Positions 1-8,050 are shown, counted from the stretch's first letter. The stretch: DNA of 64,000 nt from Candidatus Wallbacteria bacterium (GCA_016213845.1 JACQZN010000001.1:1-64000), one strand, 5' to 3'. Numbers and translations: made by a program. Notes: generated by a model from the letters alone, not told the origin.

Positions 1-271
1 GGGGAACTCGTTCCCCTGCACCCCTGCTTTCTTGCGGTCTCTCGGTGCATCAGGGCTCGCCGGCCCCAGCGAAGCCGGAGTTGCCCTTCGGAAGATCCAT
101 CAATGCCTCAGAGCCAGTCCCCGATTTCCACCTCCGCGGCTCCCACTTTGGACGGAGAGCTGATTGAAGCTGTCGGGGCCGTTTCCTTTCGGCGCGATCT
201 GTGGTAAGATTCCAGCTTCACGAAGCTTCGAGGCGGGGGCCGGTGTCGAGAGCACGTGGACGTCTGGCGTT
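1..271. other. Intergenic stretch without recognised gene
   Basis: I see no convincing gene here. The first 16 bases form a short inverted repeat (GGGGAAC, two bases, GTTCCCC) that could be the end of a terminator for something outside the window. A -10-like TAAGAT lies at 205-210 ahead of the SRP RNA, but no -35 element sits at the right distance. Confidence 0.4.
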
Positions 272-376
272 CGAGGTCCGGGTCCCATGCGGCGGGAGCC
301 TCCGAACCGGGTCAGGTCCGGAAGGAAGCAGCCCTAAGGAATGTCTCCCGGGTGTTGTGGGCTAGCCTGGGCCGAG
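272..376 (+). ncRNA. ffs: Signal recognition particle RNA (4.5S type)
   Basis: The near-invariant SRP domain IV is present at 310-333, with GGTCAGGTCCGGAAGGAAGC followed by AGCC. This is the Ffh-binding apical hairpin of bacterial 4.5S RNA. The flanks pair into the expected long hairpin: GTCCGGG at 276-282 pairs with CCTGGGC at 366-372 (with a G-U pair), and GGGAG near 293-297 pairs with CTCCC on the 3' side. The RNA binds Ffh and directs ribosomes making membrane or secreted proteins to FtsY and SecYEG. The ends are estimated from pairing. A longer form with extra 5' sequence is possible, because G-rich sequence continues upstream. Confidence 0.93.
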
Positions 377-466
377 CTGGATGTCCGCGGGCAGCAGACG
401 GCGGCCTCCTCTTCGGAGCTTCGTCATTCCGGGCCTGTCTTCGGCACCCGCGGCCCGCACGAGACA

Positions 467-498
467 GAACGCCCGGCCCCTTGCGGGACCGGGCGTTC
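467..498. terminator. Hairpin between convergent SRP RNA and flgM
   Basis: A perfect 10-bp inverted repeat has GAACGCCCGG at 467-476 and CCGGGCGTTC at 489-498, with a 12-nt loop that can pair further. It lies between the 3' ends of the SRP RNA (plus) and flgM (minus), so it could terminate both. There is no clear U-tract on either side, so termination is inferred from position. Confidence 0.55.
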
Positions 499-525
499 GT
501 TCAGATACTTCCCGTTTCCAGGGCC

Positions 526-906
526 CTACATCAGATCATCGAAGAGACCGCTGGCCAGCAATCGCTTGGCAATCTCGTCGGCGTCCGTCTTGTAGGTTCC
601 GTTGTCGATCATGGCCTTCAGCTCCGCGATCCGCGCCTCTTTCTCAGGCCGGATGTCGGGCGTCTTGGCCACAGCGGCGGCAGCTACCTCGTACTTGTGC
701 TCTTCGAGGCCAAGGCGGGCTTCGTTGATCCCGACGCCTGCCTTGCCTGCCGGTGCCCCGGCCTTGCCCACCTTACCGTCATCGCCATCGCCTGCGCCGC
801 CCGTGGCCTTTTCGAGACCCAGATCTTCGTCGATCTTACGGCCGGCTCCGGCGTGCTTGCGGTAGAGGTGGCTGACAGCCTTCCTATTGGAGTCACCGAT
901 CCTCAA
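526..906 (-). CDS. flgM: Anti-sigma-28 factor FlgM
   Basis: The protein has about 126 aa. Its C-terminal half has the FlgM signature: IRPEKEARIAELKAMIDNG, then a TYKTDADEIAKRLL-type helix and a LFDDL end. FlgM binds FliA (sigma-28) and holds back late flagellar transcription until it is exported through the hook-basal body. The N-terminal half carries a Gly/Ala/Lys-rich linker, in keeping with the disordered nature of the family. Start choice: a GTG at 915 overlaps an AGGAGG box (915-920), whereas an in-frame TTG at 906 sits 8 nt after it, so TTG is preferred. It stands alone with its own promoter-like element upstream. It is the only flagellar gene in the window. Confidence 0.88.
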   Translation of the reverse strand: MRIGDSNRKAVSHLYRKHAGAGRKIDEDLGLEKATGGAGDGDDGKVGKAGAPAGKAGVGINEARLGLEEHKYEVAAAAVAKTPDIRPEKEARIAELKAMIDNGTYKTDADEIAKRLLASGLFDDLM

Positions 907-1044
907 TCGCTTCACCTCCTCGCTGGGAGCACTACGCTCCTCAGCACACCCTCACGAGCATCCTATCGGGAGCCCCTCAGAGGGAGTTGATCCGGCCGAA
1001 AAGGCCGCTTCCAATGGGCCGGAACGACTCCGGCGAACATTTGA

Positions 1045-1074
1045 ATCATACGCCGGTAGTGAAACTGTTTGCAA
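1045..1074 (-). promoter_or_regulatory. Sigma-70-like promoter upstream of flgM
   Basis: On the minus strand, a -35-like TTGCAA (1069-1074) and a -10-like TATGAT (1045-1050) are separated by 18 nt. This predicts a leader of about 125 nt before flgM. The leader contains a small CGGCC/GGCCG hairpin near 992-1006. Confidence 0.5.
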
Positions 1075-1154
1075 AAAAAGAAGCCTTCCTTCGCGTCTCC
1101 TCCAGCATAAGCCAGAAGCGCCCCACGCGCAAGGGAAATTGGGCTTCGCTCGCC

Positions 1155-1835
1155 TCAGCCCCCCCTGCGGGAGGCCTGCCAGCTCCCCGTACGGGCCAAA
1201 ACAAAGGCCGACACTTCCAGCGCCCCGCAACCACGCAGCAGCCGCGCCGCCGCAGCCAGGGTCGCTCCCGTCGTGGCCACGTCGTCCACCAGCGCCACTC
1301 GGCGGCTTCGAACGGCCCCGGCCGAGCGCAGCCCGAAGACGCCCCGTACGTTGGCCGCTCGCCGCTCGAGCGGCAAGGAACGCTGAGGCCGCCCTCCGCC
1401 CCGCCGCGTCAGCAGCCGGCACGCGACCTCCCCACCCAGCTCCTCCCCCATGCCCAGCGCCAGCTCCTCGGCCTGGTCGAATCCGCGGGCCCTGCGGGCA
1501 GGTTCGCTGCACGGTACCGGCACGACCAGGTCCGGTCTCGGCACGTGCACAGGCATCCGCCGCGCCAGCATCCAGCCCAGGTGGCGTGCCAGCTCCCGCT
1601 GCCGCCCGAACTTCATCGCATGGACGGCAACCCTCGTCGCCCCGTCGTAGGGCCCCAGCCACCCCATCCAGCTCACGAATGGGATCACGTCGCACGCCCC
1701 GTACCTCTCTCCGGGCCGCCAGAGCTCCGCCGCGCACTCCGCACACAGGAACCCATCCCACTCGGCTGCCATCCCCTCGCACAACCGGCAGACCGGCGGA
1801 TAGACCAGCCGTACCCATCCCGAGAGCCATCTCAT
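1155..1835 (-). CDS. comF: ComF family phosphoribosyltransferase-like protein
   Basis: The protein has 226 aa. The C-terminal half holds the type I PRTase PRPP-binding signature VALVDDVATTGATL. Earlier come PDLVVPVPCSEPARRARGFDQAEEL, with its typical RARGFDQA element, and an N-terminal Cys pair (CRLCEG) with CAEC following, the zinc-ribbon-like start of ComF/GntX proteins. ComF proteins act in the cytosol and are linked to uptake of transforming DNA, where ComF helps deliver ssDNA to ComFA/PriA. Other competence genes are not visible here. The length is normal for the family. The start is the first ATG and has only a G-rich stretch before it. Confidence 0.9.
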   Translation of the reverse strand: MRWLSGWVRLVYPPVCRLCEGMAAEWDGFLCAECAAELWRPGERYGACDVIPFVSWMGWLGPYDGATRVAVHAMKFGRQRELARHLGWMLARRMPVHVPRPDLVVPVPCSEPARRARGFDQAEELALGMGEELGGEVACRLLTRRGGGRPQRSLPLERRAANVRGVFGLRSAGAVRSRRVALVDDVATTGATLAAAARLLRGCGALEVSAFVLARTGSWQASRRGG

Positions 1836-1919
1836 GCCCCCAGAATGACTCGCCCAGGCCTCCAGTGGCGCTCAAATCGCCTCAAACGGAAGCTCGAGCA
1901 CCCGAAGGAAATCCCTCCT

Positions 1920-2012
1920 GGCGCGACCAGTCCTCCGGATCGGCGTTCTTGCAGATGCCGCGCGTGGAGCGCGAGAGGAAGTCCAGCAGGTGCAGCACCT
2001 CGGCGGTCGGCT
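1920..2012 (-). repeat. Duplicated 3' end of lpxA (direct copy of 2153-2245)
   Basis: These 93 bases repeat 2153-2245, the last codons of lpxA, with two mismatches (C1928/T2161 and A1968/C2201). The first mismatch changes the lpxA stop TAG to TGG in this copy. The copies are direct repeats, 233 bp apart, and bracket the palindrome at 2014-2083. No coding function is likely for this copy. Confidence 0.95.
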
Positions 2013-2013
2013 A

Positions 2014-2083
2014 AAAACCCGTGGCGTCTACCCGTACCGGGTTTTCTGTGGAAAACCCGGTACGGGTAGACGCCACGGGTTTT
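2014..2083 (-). repeat. Perfect 32-bp inverted repeat, terminator-like
   Basis: The left arm at 2014-2045 and right arm at 2052-2083 are exact reverse complements around a six-base CTGTGG centre. Each arm begins AAAACCCG and ends CGGGTTTT. Read from lpxA on the minus strand, the hairpin starts about 77 nt after the stop and ends in a run of five Ts, so it should act as a strong intrinsic terminator. The perfect arms suggest a recent or still mobile palindromic element (MITE or REP-like). Confidence 0.9.
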
Positions 2084-2090
2084 CGCCGGG

Positions 2091-2118
2091 CTTTTCACCA
2101 CGCGCTTTTCACCACGCG
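2091..2118. repeat. Two tandem copies of a 14-bp unit
   Basis: CTTTTCACCACGCG occurs at 2091-2104 and again at 2105-2118, between the palindrome and the true lpxA end. It is probably debris of the same rearrangement. Confidence 0.85.
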
Positions 2119-2159
2119 TTTTTGCCGTTTGCCCCGTGGAGAACCCGCTGCAGGCGCGA

Positions 2160-2954
2160 CTAGTCCTCCGGATCGGCGTTCTTGCAGATGCCGCGCGTGG
2201 CGCGCGAGAGGAAGTCCAGCAGGTGCAGCACCTCGGCGGTCGGCTCGACCTCCTTGCGGATGACCTCCACGGCCTGGCTCACGTTGAGCTCCGAGCGGAA
2301 CAGGAAGTTGTAGGCCTTGCGCAGAGCCCGGCGGGATTCTGCTGTCACGCCACGCCGCTCCAGACCTACCGAGTTCAAGCCGTACACCTTCAACGGGCTG
2401 CCCTCGACCTTGACGTAGGGAGGCACGTCCTTGACCACCTTCGACCAGCCGCCGACAAACGCCATCGAACCGATCTTCACGAACTGGTGCACCCCGACGT
2501 AACCCCCGAGCCCCGCGTTGTCCTCGACCTCGCAGTGGCCGGCCAGCGTCGAGACGTTGCTGATCGTGATGTGGCTGCCCAGGATGCAATCGTGGGCGAT
2601 ATGGCAGTAGGCCAGGATGGCATTGCCGTTGCCTAGCCGGGTGACCGCCTCGGGGACGGTTGCCCGGTTGATGGTGACGTACTCGCGGATGATGTTGTCG
2701 TCACCAATCACCAGGTAGCTCCTGTCGCCCTTGAACTTGAGGTCCTGGCTGGTACCACCGATCACGGCCCCCGAGTGGATCTTGTTGCGCTTGCCGAGCG
2801 TCGTGTAGCGGTCCACCACCACGTGCGGCCCAATCTCCGTGGCATCGCCGATGACGACGTCCTCGGCGATGACCGAGTACGGTCCGATGCTCACGTCTTC
2901 GCCCAGCTCGGCCTTCGCCGAAACGACCGCAGTCGGGTGGATCACACGCGCCAT
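2160..2954 (-). CDS. lpxA: UDP-GlcNAc acyltransferase LpxA
   Basis: The protein has 264 aa, the usual LpxA length. It catalyses the first lipid A step, moving a 3-hydroxyacyl chain from ACP to the 3-OH of UDP-GlcNAc. The N-terminal two thirds are hexapeptide repeats of a left-handed beta-helix (IGPYSVIAEDVVIGDATEIG). The catalytic-His region is seen in AYCHIAHDCILGSHITISN, and GGYVGVHQFVKIG is typical. The C-terminus is the helical cap (LRKAYNFLFRSELNVSQAVE). It is the last gene of a minus-strand operon, 23 nt after lpxC/fabZ. Its 3' end is duplicated downstream, leaving the gene intact. Confidence 0.96.
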   Translation of the reverse strand: MARVIHPTAVVSAKAELGEDVSIGPYSVIAEDVVIGDATEIGPHVVVDRYTTLGKRNKIHSGAVIGGTSQDLKFKGDRSYLVIGDDNIIREYVTINRATVPEAVTRLGNGNAILAYCHIAHDCILGSHITISNVSTLAGHCEVEDNAGLGGYVGVHQFVKIGSMAFVGGWSKVVKDVPPYVKVEGSPLKVYGLNSVGLERRGVTAESRRALRKAYNFLFRSELNVSQAVEVIRKEVEPTAEVLHLLDFLSRATRGICKNADPED

Positions 2955-2977
2955 TGAGCTGTCCTTCCCGGCGGCCC

Positions 2978-4276
2978 TCAGAGCAACGTGAACTTCAGGA
3001 TGCCTTCGGCCACCATCTTCCCATCGACGAGCGCCTTCCCTCGGAACTTGCCCATGTTGCCGCGCAACCGCTCCACGTCGATCTCCAGCCGGAGCTGATC
3101 GCCCGGCAAAACGGGCCGCCTGAAGTGTACAGCGTCCATCCCCGTGAAGTAGGGCGTACGCCCCACGACTTCCGGCAGAGACAGGATGCAGACGCCCGCC
3201 ACCTGGGCCAGCGCCTCGAGCACCAGCACGCCCGGCATCACGGGCTGTTCGGGAAAGTGTCCCTGGAAGAATGGCTCGTTGATCGTCACGTTCTTGATAC
3301 CGACCGCCCGGACGCCGGTCTGGAGCTCGATCATCCGGTCCACCAGAAGGAAGGGGAACCGGTGCGGGATGGTCGCCCAGATCCGGCGGATGTCGAAGAG
3401 TCGCTCCGAGGGCTCCGAGGTCTCGAGCTCCAGCGCCTTGAGCTGAAACAGCTTCTTCACCAGCGCCACGTTGTGCTTGTGGCCGCTGCGATGAGCGATG
3501 AAGTGGCCGAGGATAGGCTTGCCGGCGATGTAGAGATCGCCCACCAGGTCGAGCATCTTGTGGCGCACGAACTCGTCGGGGTACCTCAACCCGTCCGCGT
3601 TGAGGATCTTGTCCTTGTCGACGACGACGGCGTTCTCGAGCGTGCCGCCCAGCGCCAGGTTCTTCTGCCGGAGGAACTCGACCTCCTCGAGCAGACAGAA
3701 GGTTCGGGCGCCCATCAGCTCGGAGGCGAACGTCTCGGGCGTCAGAATCATGTCCTTGAACTGACAGCCGATGAGCGGATTGTCGTACTGCAGCGTGTAG
3801 GAGATTCGGGTGGTCTCGTGCGGCACCGCCGTGACCGACCCGTGCCCCTCGGTGTACTCCACCGAGCGCCGGAGCCGATAGAAGCGGCGCGGAGCGTTCT
3901 GCGCCGTGAGCCCCGCCTCCTTCAGCCGCGCGACGAACTCCGCGCTGGAGCCGTCGCAAACCGGGGGCTCGGAGGCGTCCAGGTCGATGATGAGGTTGTC
4001 GACGCCGACACCGTGGCACGCCGCCAGGACGTGCTCGATCGTGTAGATCGTCTGGCCGTGCATTTCCAGGTTGGTGCCCCGGATGCCGCCGTCCGTCACG
4101 TTCTGCCAGTTGACCGGGAAGACCGGCTTGTCGGGCAGGTCGACCCGTCGAAACGCGATGCCGAACTCCGGCGGAGCCGAGCGGAAGCGGAGCGTGGCTT
4201 TCTGGCCTTTGTGCAGGCCGATGCCTTCGACGGCGATTTCCTGCGCCAGAGTGGTCTGGCGGTCGCTGGGTTGCAT
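2978..4276 (-). CDS. lpxC/fabZ: Bifunctional LpxC deacetylase / FabZ dehydratase fusion
   Basis: The protein has 432 aa. Residues 1 to about 285 are LpxC, the zinc-dependent UDP-3-O-acyl-GlcNAc deacetylase that commits to lipid A. The metal and catalytic regions are visible as IEHVLAACHGVGVDNL, HKMLDLVGDLYIAG and HRSGHKHN. Residues 295-432 are FabZ, the 3-hydroxyacyl-ACP dehydratase, with IPHRFPFLLVDR and the catalytic GHFPEQPVMPGVLVLEALAQ. Both halves look intact. Such fusions are known from Bacteroidetes and relatives. Joining the two enzymes puts use and dehydration of the 3-hydroxyacyl-ACP pool on one polypeptide. The start ATG overlaps the stop of the preceding gene by one base (TGATG), so translation is probably coupled. 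Confidence 0.95.
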   Translation of the reverse strand: MQPSDRQTTLAQEIAVEGIGLHKGQKATLRFRSAPPEFGIAFRRVDLPDKPVFPVNWQNVTDGGIRGTNLEMHGQTIYTIEHVLAACHGVGVDNLIIDLDASEPPVCDGSSAEFVARLKEAGLTAQNAPRRFYRLRRSVEYTEGHGSVTAVPHETTRISYTLQYDNPLIGCQFKDMILTPETFASELMGARTFCLLEEVEFLRQKNLALGGTLENAVVVDKDKILNADGLRYPDEFVRHKMLDLVGDLYIAGKPILGHFIAHRSGHKHNVALVKKLFQLKALELETSEPSERLFDIRRIWATIPHRFPFLLVDRMIELQTGVRAVGIKNVTINEPFFQGHFPEQPVMPGVLVLEALAQVAGVCILSLPEVVGRTPYFTGMDAVHFRRPVLPGDQLRLEIDVERLRGNMGKFRGKALVDGKMVAEGILKFTLL

Positions 4277-4938
4277 CAGAACTGGTCCTGGAAGCTGATT
4301 CCGATCATGTTGGAGGACGCGGGTCCGGACCCGAAGGCGTCCAGGATATAGTCGTAGGCCACCAGATTTCCACCGATTCGAACTTCGATCCCCGCGCTGC
4401 CGCTCTTCCCGCCCCAGTCGTACTCGGCCTTGGCCTTGAACGTGGGCGTCATCGGCACCTCGACCCCTCCGAACCAGTCGGTGGCGCCGCTGAAGGGGCC
4501 GTCGCCGCGCCGCACCCCGCCGTGCACCGCCAGTTCCCCGCCCGGTGTGGCCTTCGAGAACGCCCAGAACCAGGATCGTTTGCCGAAGCTCTCGTGAAGG
4601 TCGCGAACGCCCAGCGCGACTGCGGGGAGGAGCGACTCGCTGGAGCCGAAGACCTGTGCCTTGGCGTGGATTCCGAACTCGCCGCGCTCGCGCGTCAAGC
4701 CGGCTTCCAGCGACGGCATCACCGGGTAGGCGAAGCTGGCCCCGAACTCGGACCCTCGCCTGTACGTGGCCGTTCCCATCCTCACGAACGCCGTTGGCAT
4801 GCGGATGAGCCCCGAGAGGCCGTCCGGCGTCGGCGCGGCCGGGGCCTGGCCCGGCGACAGGAGCGCCACCGTCAAGGCCGCCGCCACCCAGGCCAGCGAC
4901 CGTCTCGAGGCTGCCCGATCCACAGAGTTCATCCTCAT
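4276..4938 (-). CDS. Putative outer-membrane beta-barrel protein, YjbH-like
   Basis: The protein has about 220 aa. An Arg-rich start is followed by a hydrophobic signal (SLAWVAAALTVALLS) with a likely cleavage near APAAP. The mature part opens with GLSGLIRMPTAFVRMGTATY, which resembles the start of YjbH-type exopolysaccharide-linked barrel proteins. The rest alternates polar and hydrophobic residues, as in beta strands, and ends in an aromatic residue (FQDQF), a common signal for BAM insertion. It sits inside the lipid A operon, directly coupled to lpxC/fabZ, so an outer-membrane role fits. Start: ATG at 4938 has GGAG 9 nt upstream; a TTG at 4947 is the alternative. The exact function is unknown. 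Confidence 0.7.
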   Translation of the reverse strand: MRMNSVDRAASRRSLAWVAAALTVALLSPGQAPAAPTPDGLSGLIRMPTAFVRMGTATYRRGSEFGASFAYPVMPSLEAGLTRERGEFGIHAKAQVFGSSESLLPAVALGVRDLHESFGKRSWFWAFSKATPGGELAVHGGVRRGDGPFSGATDWFGGVEVPMTPTFKAKAEYDWGGKSGSAGIEVRIGGNLVAYDYILDAFGSGPASSNMIGISFQDQF

Positions 4939-5008
4939 CCAGGTCAACTCCGTGTCTTGCCGATTCGTTCGCGTGTCGTGGAGGCCGATCCCGGTCTGGG
5001 AGGCCCCG

Positions 5009-6058
5009 TCACTTCTCTTCCAGCTTGGCCAGCGTGCGCTCCAGGGTGAAGACCCGCCGCACCAGCTCGGGCAACTTCCTGAGCGCCGCCATGATCTTGA
5101 GTTCCTCGCGGTGGGGCTTGGCCGGGAAGCCCGAGACGAATGACCCGTCCGGCAGGTCCTTGAACACGACGCCGCGCGCCGCGATCGTGCACCCCGCGCC
5201 GACCGTCAGATGGCCAACGGTCCCCGACTGTCCTGCGAACCTGCAGTTCTCGCCGATCTTGGTGCTGCCGGAGATTCCGACCTGAGCCACCAGCAGCGAG
5301 TTCTCGCCGATCTCGACGTTGTGCCCGATCTGCACCAGGTTGTCGATCTTGGTGCCCGAGCCGATGATCGTCTTTCCGATCGTGGCCCGGTCGATGGTCA
5401 CGTTGGCGCCGATCTCGACGTTGTCGCCGACGATGACGTTCCCGATCTGCGGGATCTTGTAGTACTCGTCGTTCTTGCGAACGAAACCATAGCCGTCCGA
5501 CCCGATCACCGAGCCTGCCTGAACGATCACGTTGTCGCCGATGTGGCAGCGTTCCCGGATCGTCACGTTGGGGTGGATCGCGCACTTGCGGCCGATCCTC
5601 GCGTTGATTCCGATATGAACGCCCGTGTCGATGAACGTTTCGTCGCCGATGACCGCCCCGTCCTCGATGACCGAGAACGGCCGGATGATGACGTCCTCCC
5701 CGATGGTGGCGCGGGGGCTGACGTAGGCGAGCGGGTGGATCGGATGCTCCGGCCGCGGCGCCTGCGGACTGAACACCTCGAGGATCTTGGCGAAGGACCA
5801 GTAGGGGTTCTTCGTCCGGATCATCGGGCGATCCAGCTTCGTCACGTCCATCGGCACGACGACCGCGGACGCCCTCGACTTGTGGATACCGTCGAGGTAG
5901 TGGCGATTGACGGCGTAGGTAATGTCACCTGCCTGGGCCTTGTCGATCTCCGACACGCCCGTGATGACCGTACCGTGGTCGCCGACGAGCTCGCCTTCCG
6001 CAATCTCGGCGAGCTTGCCGAGGGGCATCACGACCCGAGCATGAGACTTGTCAGCCAT
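5009..6058 (-). CDS. lpxD: UDP-3-O-(3-hydroxyacyl)glucosamine N-acyltransferase LpxD
   Basis: The protein has 349 aa, normal for LpxD. The enzyme adds the second 3-hydroxyacyl chain to UDP-3-O-acyl-glucosamine. The N-terminal uridine-binding domain (about 1-105) includes ITGVSEIDKAQAGDITYAVN and TKNPYWSFAKILEVF. It is followed by a long hexapeptide-repeat helix, with the LpxD signature IGSDGYGFV and the catalytic region LVQIGHNVEIGENSLLVAQVG. The C-terminus is a helix (ELVRRVFTLERTLAKLEE), as in trimeric LpxD. The likely start is ATG 6058; TTG 6064 is less likely. A GC-rich hairpin lies in the 51-nt gap after ompH and could lower read-through. Confidence 0.95.
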   Translation of the reverse strand: MADKSHARVVMPLGKLAEIAEGELVGDHGTVITGVSEIDKAQAGDITYAVNRHYLDGIHKSRASAVVVPMDVTKLDRPMIRTKNPYWSFAKILEVFSPQAPRPEHPIHPLAYVSPRATIGEDVIIRPFSVIEDGAVIGDETFIDTGVHIGINARIGRKCAIHPNVTIRERCHIGDNVIVQAGSVIGSDGYGFVRKNDEYYKIPQIGNVIVGDNVEIGANVTIDRATIGKTIIGSGTKIDNLVQIGHNVEIGENSLLVAQVGISGSTKIGENCRFAGQSGTVGHLTVGAGCTIAARGVVFKDLPDGSFVSGFPAKPHREELKIMAALRKLPELVRRVFTLERTLAKLEEK

Positions 6059-6109
6059 AGGCAAGCATGACCGAAGGCGGCCCTGCGGCCGCCCTCGGGG
6101 AAAACCCGC

Positions 6110-6676
6110 TTATTCCTCTGCCGGGGCCTTGGTCGCCGGCTTCTTGCCGCCGCGGCCGCCGGCCGGAGCCCCGCCGCCGAGCGCGGAAAGCAACTCGTCG
6201 GTCAGATCCGTCGCGGCCCCGTAGTAGAGCCACTGCTTCTCGATGACCAGCTCCACGCCCTTCGAGGCGGCGAGCTTGTCGACCGTGACCCGGATGCGAT
6301 CCTTGATCTGGTCGAACTCCTCGGCCTCCAGCTTGTCGAGCTTGTCGCGAAGCCCCTGGTACTTCTGCTGGAGATCGTAGATCTTCTTGCGCTTGGCGGC
6401 TTCCTTTTCCTTGGTGTCCTTGCCCTTTTCCTTGTCCTGCTGGATCTCGTTGTTGATCGTCTTGATCTCGTCCTGCAGGCCGTCGATGACCTTCTGGTAC
6501 TCGTCCTTCTTCTCCTTGATGACGCCGACGGCCTTGCGCACTTCGCCATAGCTGCGGAGCACCCGGGCCATGTCGATCGTCGCGACGTTCGACGCTGCGA
6601 AAAGATCGATGCTGGCGATGGCCGGCAGAAGCAGGAACGTGCCCGTTCCGGTCAGAATCCACTTGCGAATCGACAT
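6110..6676 (-). CDS. ompH: OmpH/Skp family periplasmic chaperone
   Basis: The protein has 188 aa. It has a signal peptide (IRKWILTGTGTFLLLPAIAS), then the family start VATIDMARVLRSYGEV and a long Lys/Glu-rich coiled coil at about residues 45-130. A return beta/alpha part (ASKGVELVIEKQWLYYG) matches the OmpH fold. Skp-type trimers hold unfolded outer-membrane proteins in the periplasm. The C-terminal 25 residues are a Gly/Ala/Lys/Pro tail not usual in the family. It is the first gene of the ompH-lpxD-(YjbH-like)-lpxC/fabZ-lpxA run. A GAGG box lies 8 nt before the ATG. In many genomes ompH and lpxD are neighbours, as here. Confidence 0.9.
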   Translation of the reverse strand: MSIRKWILTGTGTFLLLPAIASIDLFAASNVATIDMARVLRSYGEVRKAVGVIKEKKDEYQKVIDGLQDEIKTINNEIQQDKEKGKDTKEKEAAKRKKIYDLQQKYQGLRDKLDKLEAEEFDQIKDRIRVTVDKLAASKGVELVIEKQWLYYGAATDLTDELLSALGGGAPAGGRGGKKPATKAPAEE

Positions 6677-6759
6677 TTTGGATACCTCTTCGTCTGTTCG
6701 GAGCTTCTCAACAATGAAGCCCTGGAGCCTGGGCCCGCCGGGGCGCGGCTCGGTTGGCG

Positions 6760-6788
6760 ACTATAGCATCGGGCTGCCGCTTTGTCAA
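6760..6788 (-). promoter_or_regulatory. Strong sigma-70 promoter of the ompH-lpx operon
   Basis: On the minus strand a perfect -35 TTGACA (6783-6788) and a -10 TATAGT (6760-6765) are separated by exactly 17 nt. The start of transcription would be near 6753, giving a leader of about 75 nt to the ompH ATG. This is the best promoter match I see in the window. Confidence 0.85.
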
Positions 6789-6832
6789 CATTTGAACCCA
6801 GCACTGGTGCGCCTTGTCGGGCTTCTCGCCCC

Positions 6833-8050
6833 CTATGCCCGGGACTTCCCGAGATACTTCATCGGGTTCACCGGCGTCTCATTGCGGCGGATCTCGAAAT
6901 GCAGATGCGGACCCGTCGCGGAGCCCGTCGCGCCCACGCGCGCCAGCATCGCACCCGCCTTTACACGATTGCCGGTCTTGGCGATCAGCCGGCTGCAGTG
7001 CGCATACCAGCTCTGGCTGCCGTCGGAGTGACGTACGACCACGAGCTTGCCGTAACCGGGCTTCCATCCCACGAACTGCACCGTCCCCGGTCGCGAGCAC
7101 CGGATCGGGGCCCCGTGCGGCGCCGCGATGTCGACGCCCGAGTGGAAGTTCTCGTCGCCCTGGATCGGGTGAATGCGGTAGCCGTAGCGGTCCGTGATTC
7201 GCCCGGCCAGAGGAAAGACGAAGCGGTTCGTTTCGGCCTTCTTCGCCTCCGGATGCCGCTCGCGCCAGATGCGATCCAGCAACGCCGGATCGCCGATCGG
7301 AACCTGGATGACCTGGCCCGGCTTCAAGTCTGCCAGGGCAAGGTTGTTCAGCTCCACCAGCGTCCCGAGCGCCACCTGGTACGTCTTGGAGACCTTCCAG
7401 AGGCTCTCGCCCTCGCCCACCCGGTACTCGATGATCGGCGGGATTCGAACGCGCAGCGTCTTGCCCACGGCCGGCTCCTTGCCACTGAAGATCTTGTTCT
7501 CCGTCAGCAGGTCGGAGAGCCCCATGTGGAACCGGCCGGCGATGTTGGCCAGAGTATCCCCCGAGCGCACCTTGTAGGTCATTACCAGCTCCGCGGGCCC
7601 GGGCTCCTCTTCCGTCACGGCCAGCTGCGGGCGCTGGCGTGGAATCCGCAGCACAGTACCCGTCGGCGCCCAGGGTCGGGCCAGGCCGTTGGCGCTCGCC
7701 AGGTCCCGGGCCGACATCCCGAACTGCGTAGCCACCGCGTAGAAGGTGTCTCCCTTCTGCAGCGTGTAGGTCAGATCCTCCACAGGCGGAGCCGGCGCAG
7801 GCTCGACGAAGAGACCCTGCGAGGCAATCGCCTGCGAGACGGCCAGCTCCTGCGAGCTGCTCGGCGCGGCAGGCGCCGAAGCGACCGATGCCGGCGCTGG
7901 CTCGGGACCCGCGGGCGCGACTTCCATCGGCATCAGGATCGTGAGCGCGGGCCGCTCCAGCCGGCTGGTGTCATGCCCGATCGCCAGGGACTGAAAGAGA
8001 ATGAGAAGCCCAAGGGAGAAGATGAGAACACCATAGTGACGCTCCGTCAT
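6833..8050 (-). CDS. LysM-containing M23 peptidase, NlpD/MepM-like
   Basis: The protein has about 405 aa. An N-terminal membrane segment (YGVLIFSLGLLILFQSLAI) is followed by a Pro/Ala linker. Three LysM modules start near residues 94 (YTLQKGDTFYAVATQFG), 157 (YKVRSGDTLANIAGRF) and 207 (YRVGEGESLWKVSKTY). The C-terminal M23 domain contains the zinc motifs HSGVDIAA and HLHFE. Such proteins bind and cut peptidoglycan cross-links, or activate amidases at division. Both zinc motifs look complete, so an active endopeptidase is more likely than a pure activator. ATG 8050 is used, 12 nt after AGGAGG; a TTG at 8059 is too close to that box. It is divergent from kdsB. Confidence 0.9.
   Translation of the reverse strand: MTERHYGVLIFSLGLLILFQSLAIGHDTSRLERPALTILMPMEVAPAGPEPAPASVASAPAAPSSSQELAVSQAIASQGLFVEPAPAPPVEDLTYTLQKGDTFYAVATQFGMSARDLASANGLARPWAPTGTVLRIPRQRPQLAVTEEEPGPAELVMTYKVRSGDTLANIAGRFHMGLSDLLTENKIFSGKEPAVGKTLRVRIPPIIEYRVGEGESLWKVSKTYQVALGTLVELNNLALADLKPGQVIQVPIGDPALLDRIWRERHPEAKKAETNRFVFPLAGRITDRYGYRIHPIQGDENFHSGVDIAAPHGAPIRCSRPGTVQFVGWKPGYGKLVVVRHSDGSQSWYAHCSRLIAKTGNRVKAGAMLARVGATGSATGPHLHFEIRRNETPVNPMKYLGKSRA

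Noticed and set aside
1832-2101. 89-codon frame over the palindrome and lpxA duplicate
   Set aside because: It is made of the inverted repeat and an out-of-frame copy of lpxA; no independent coding signal.
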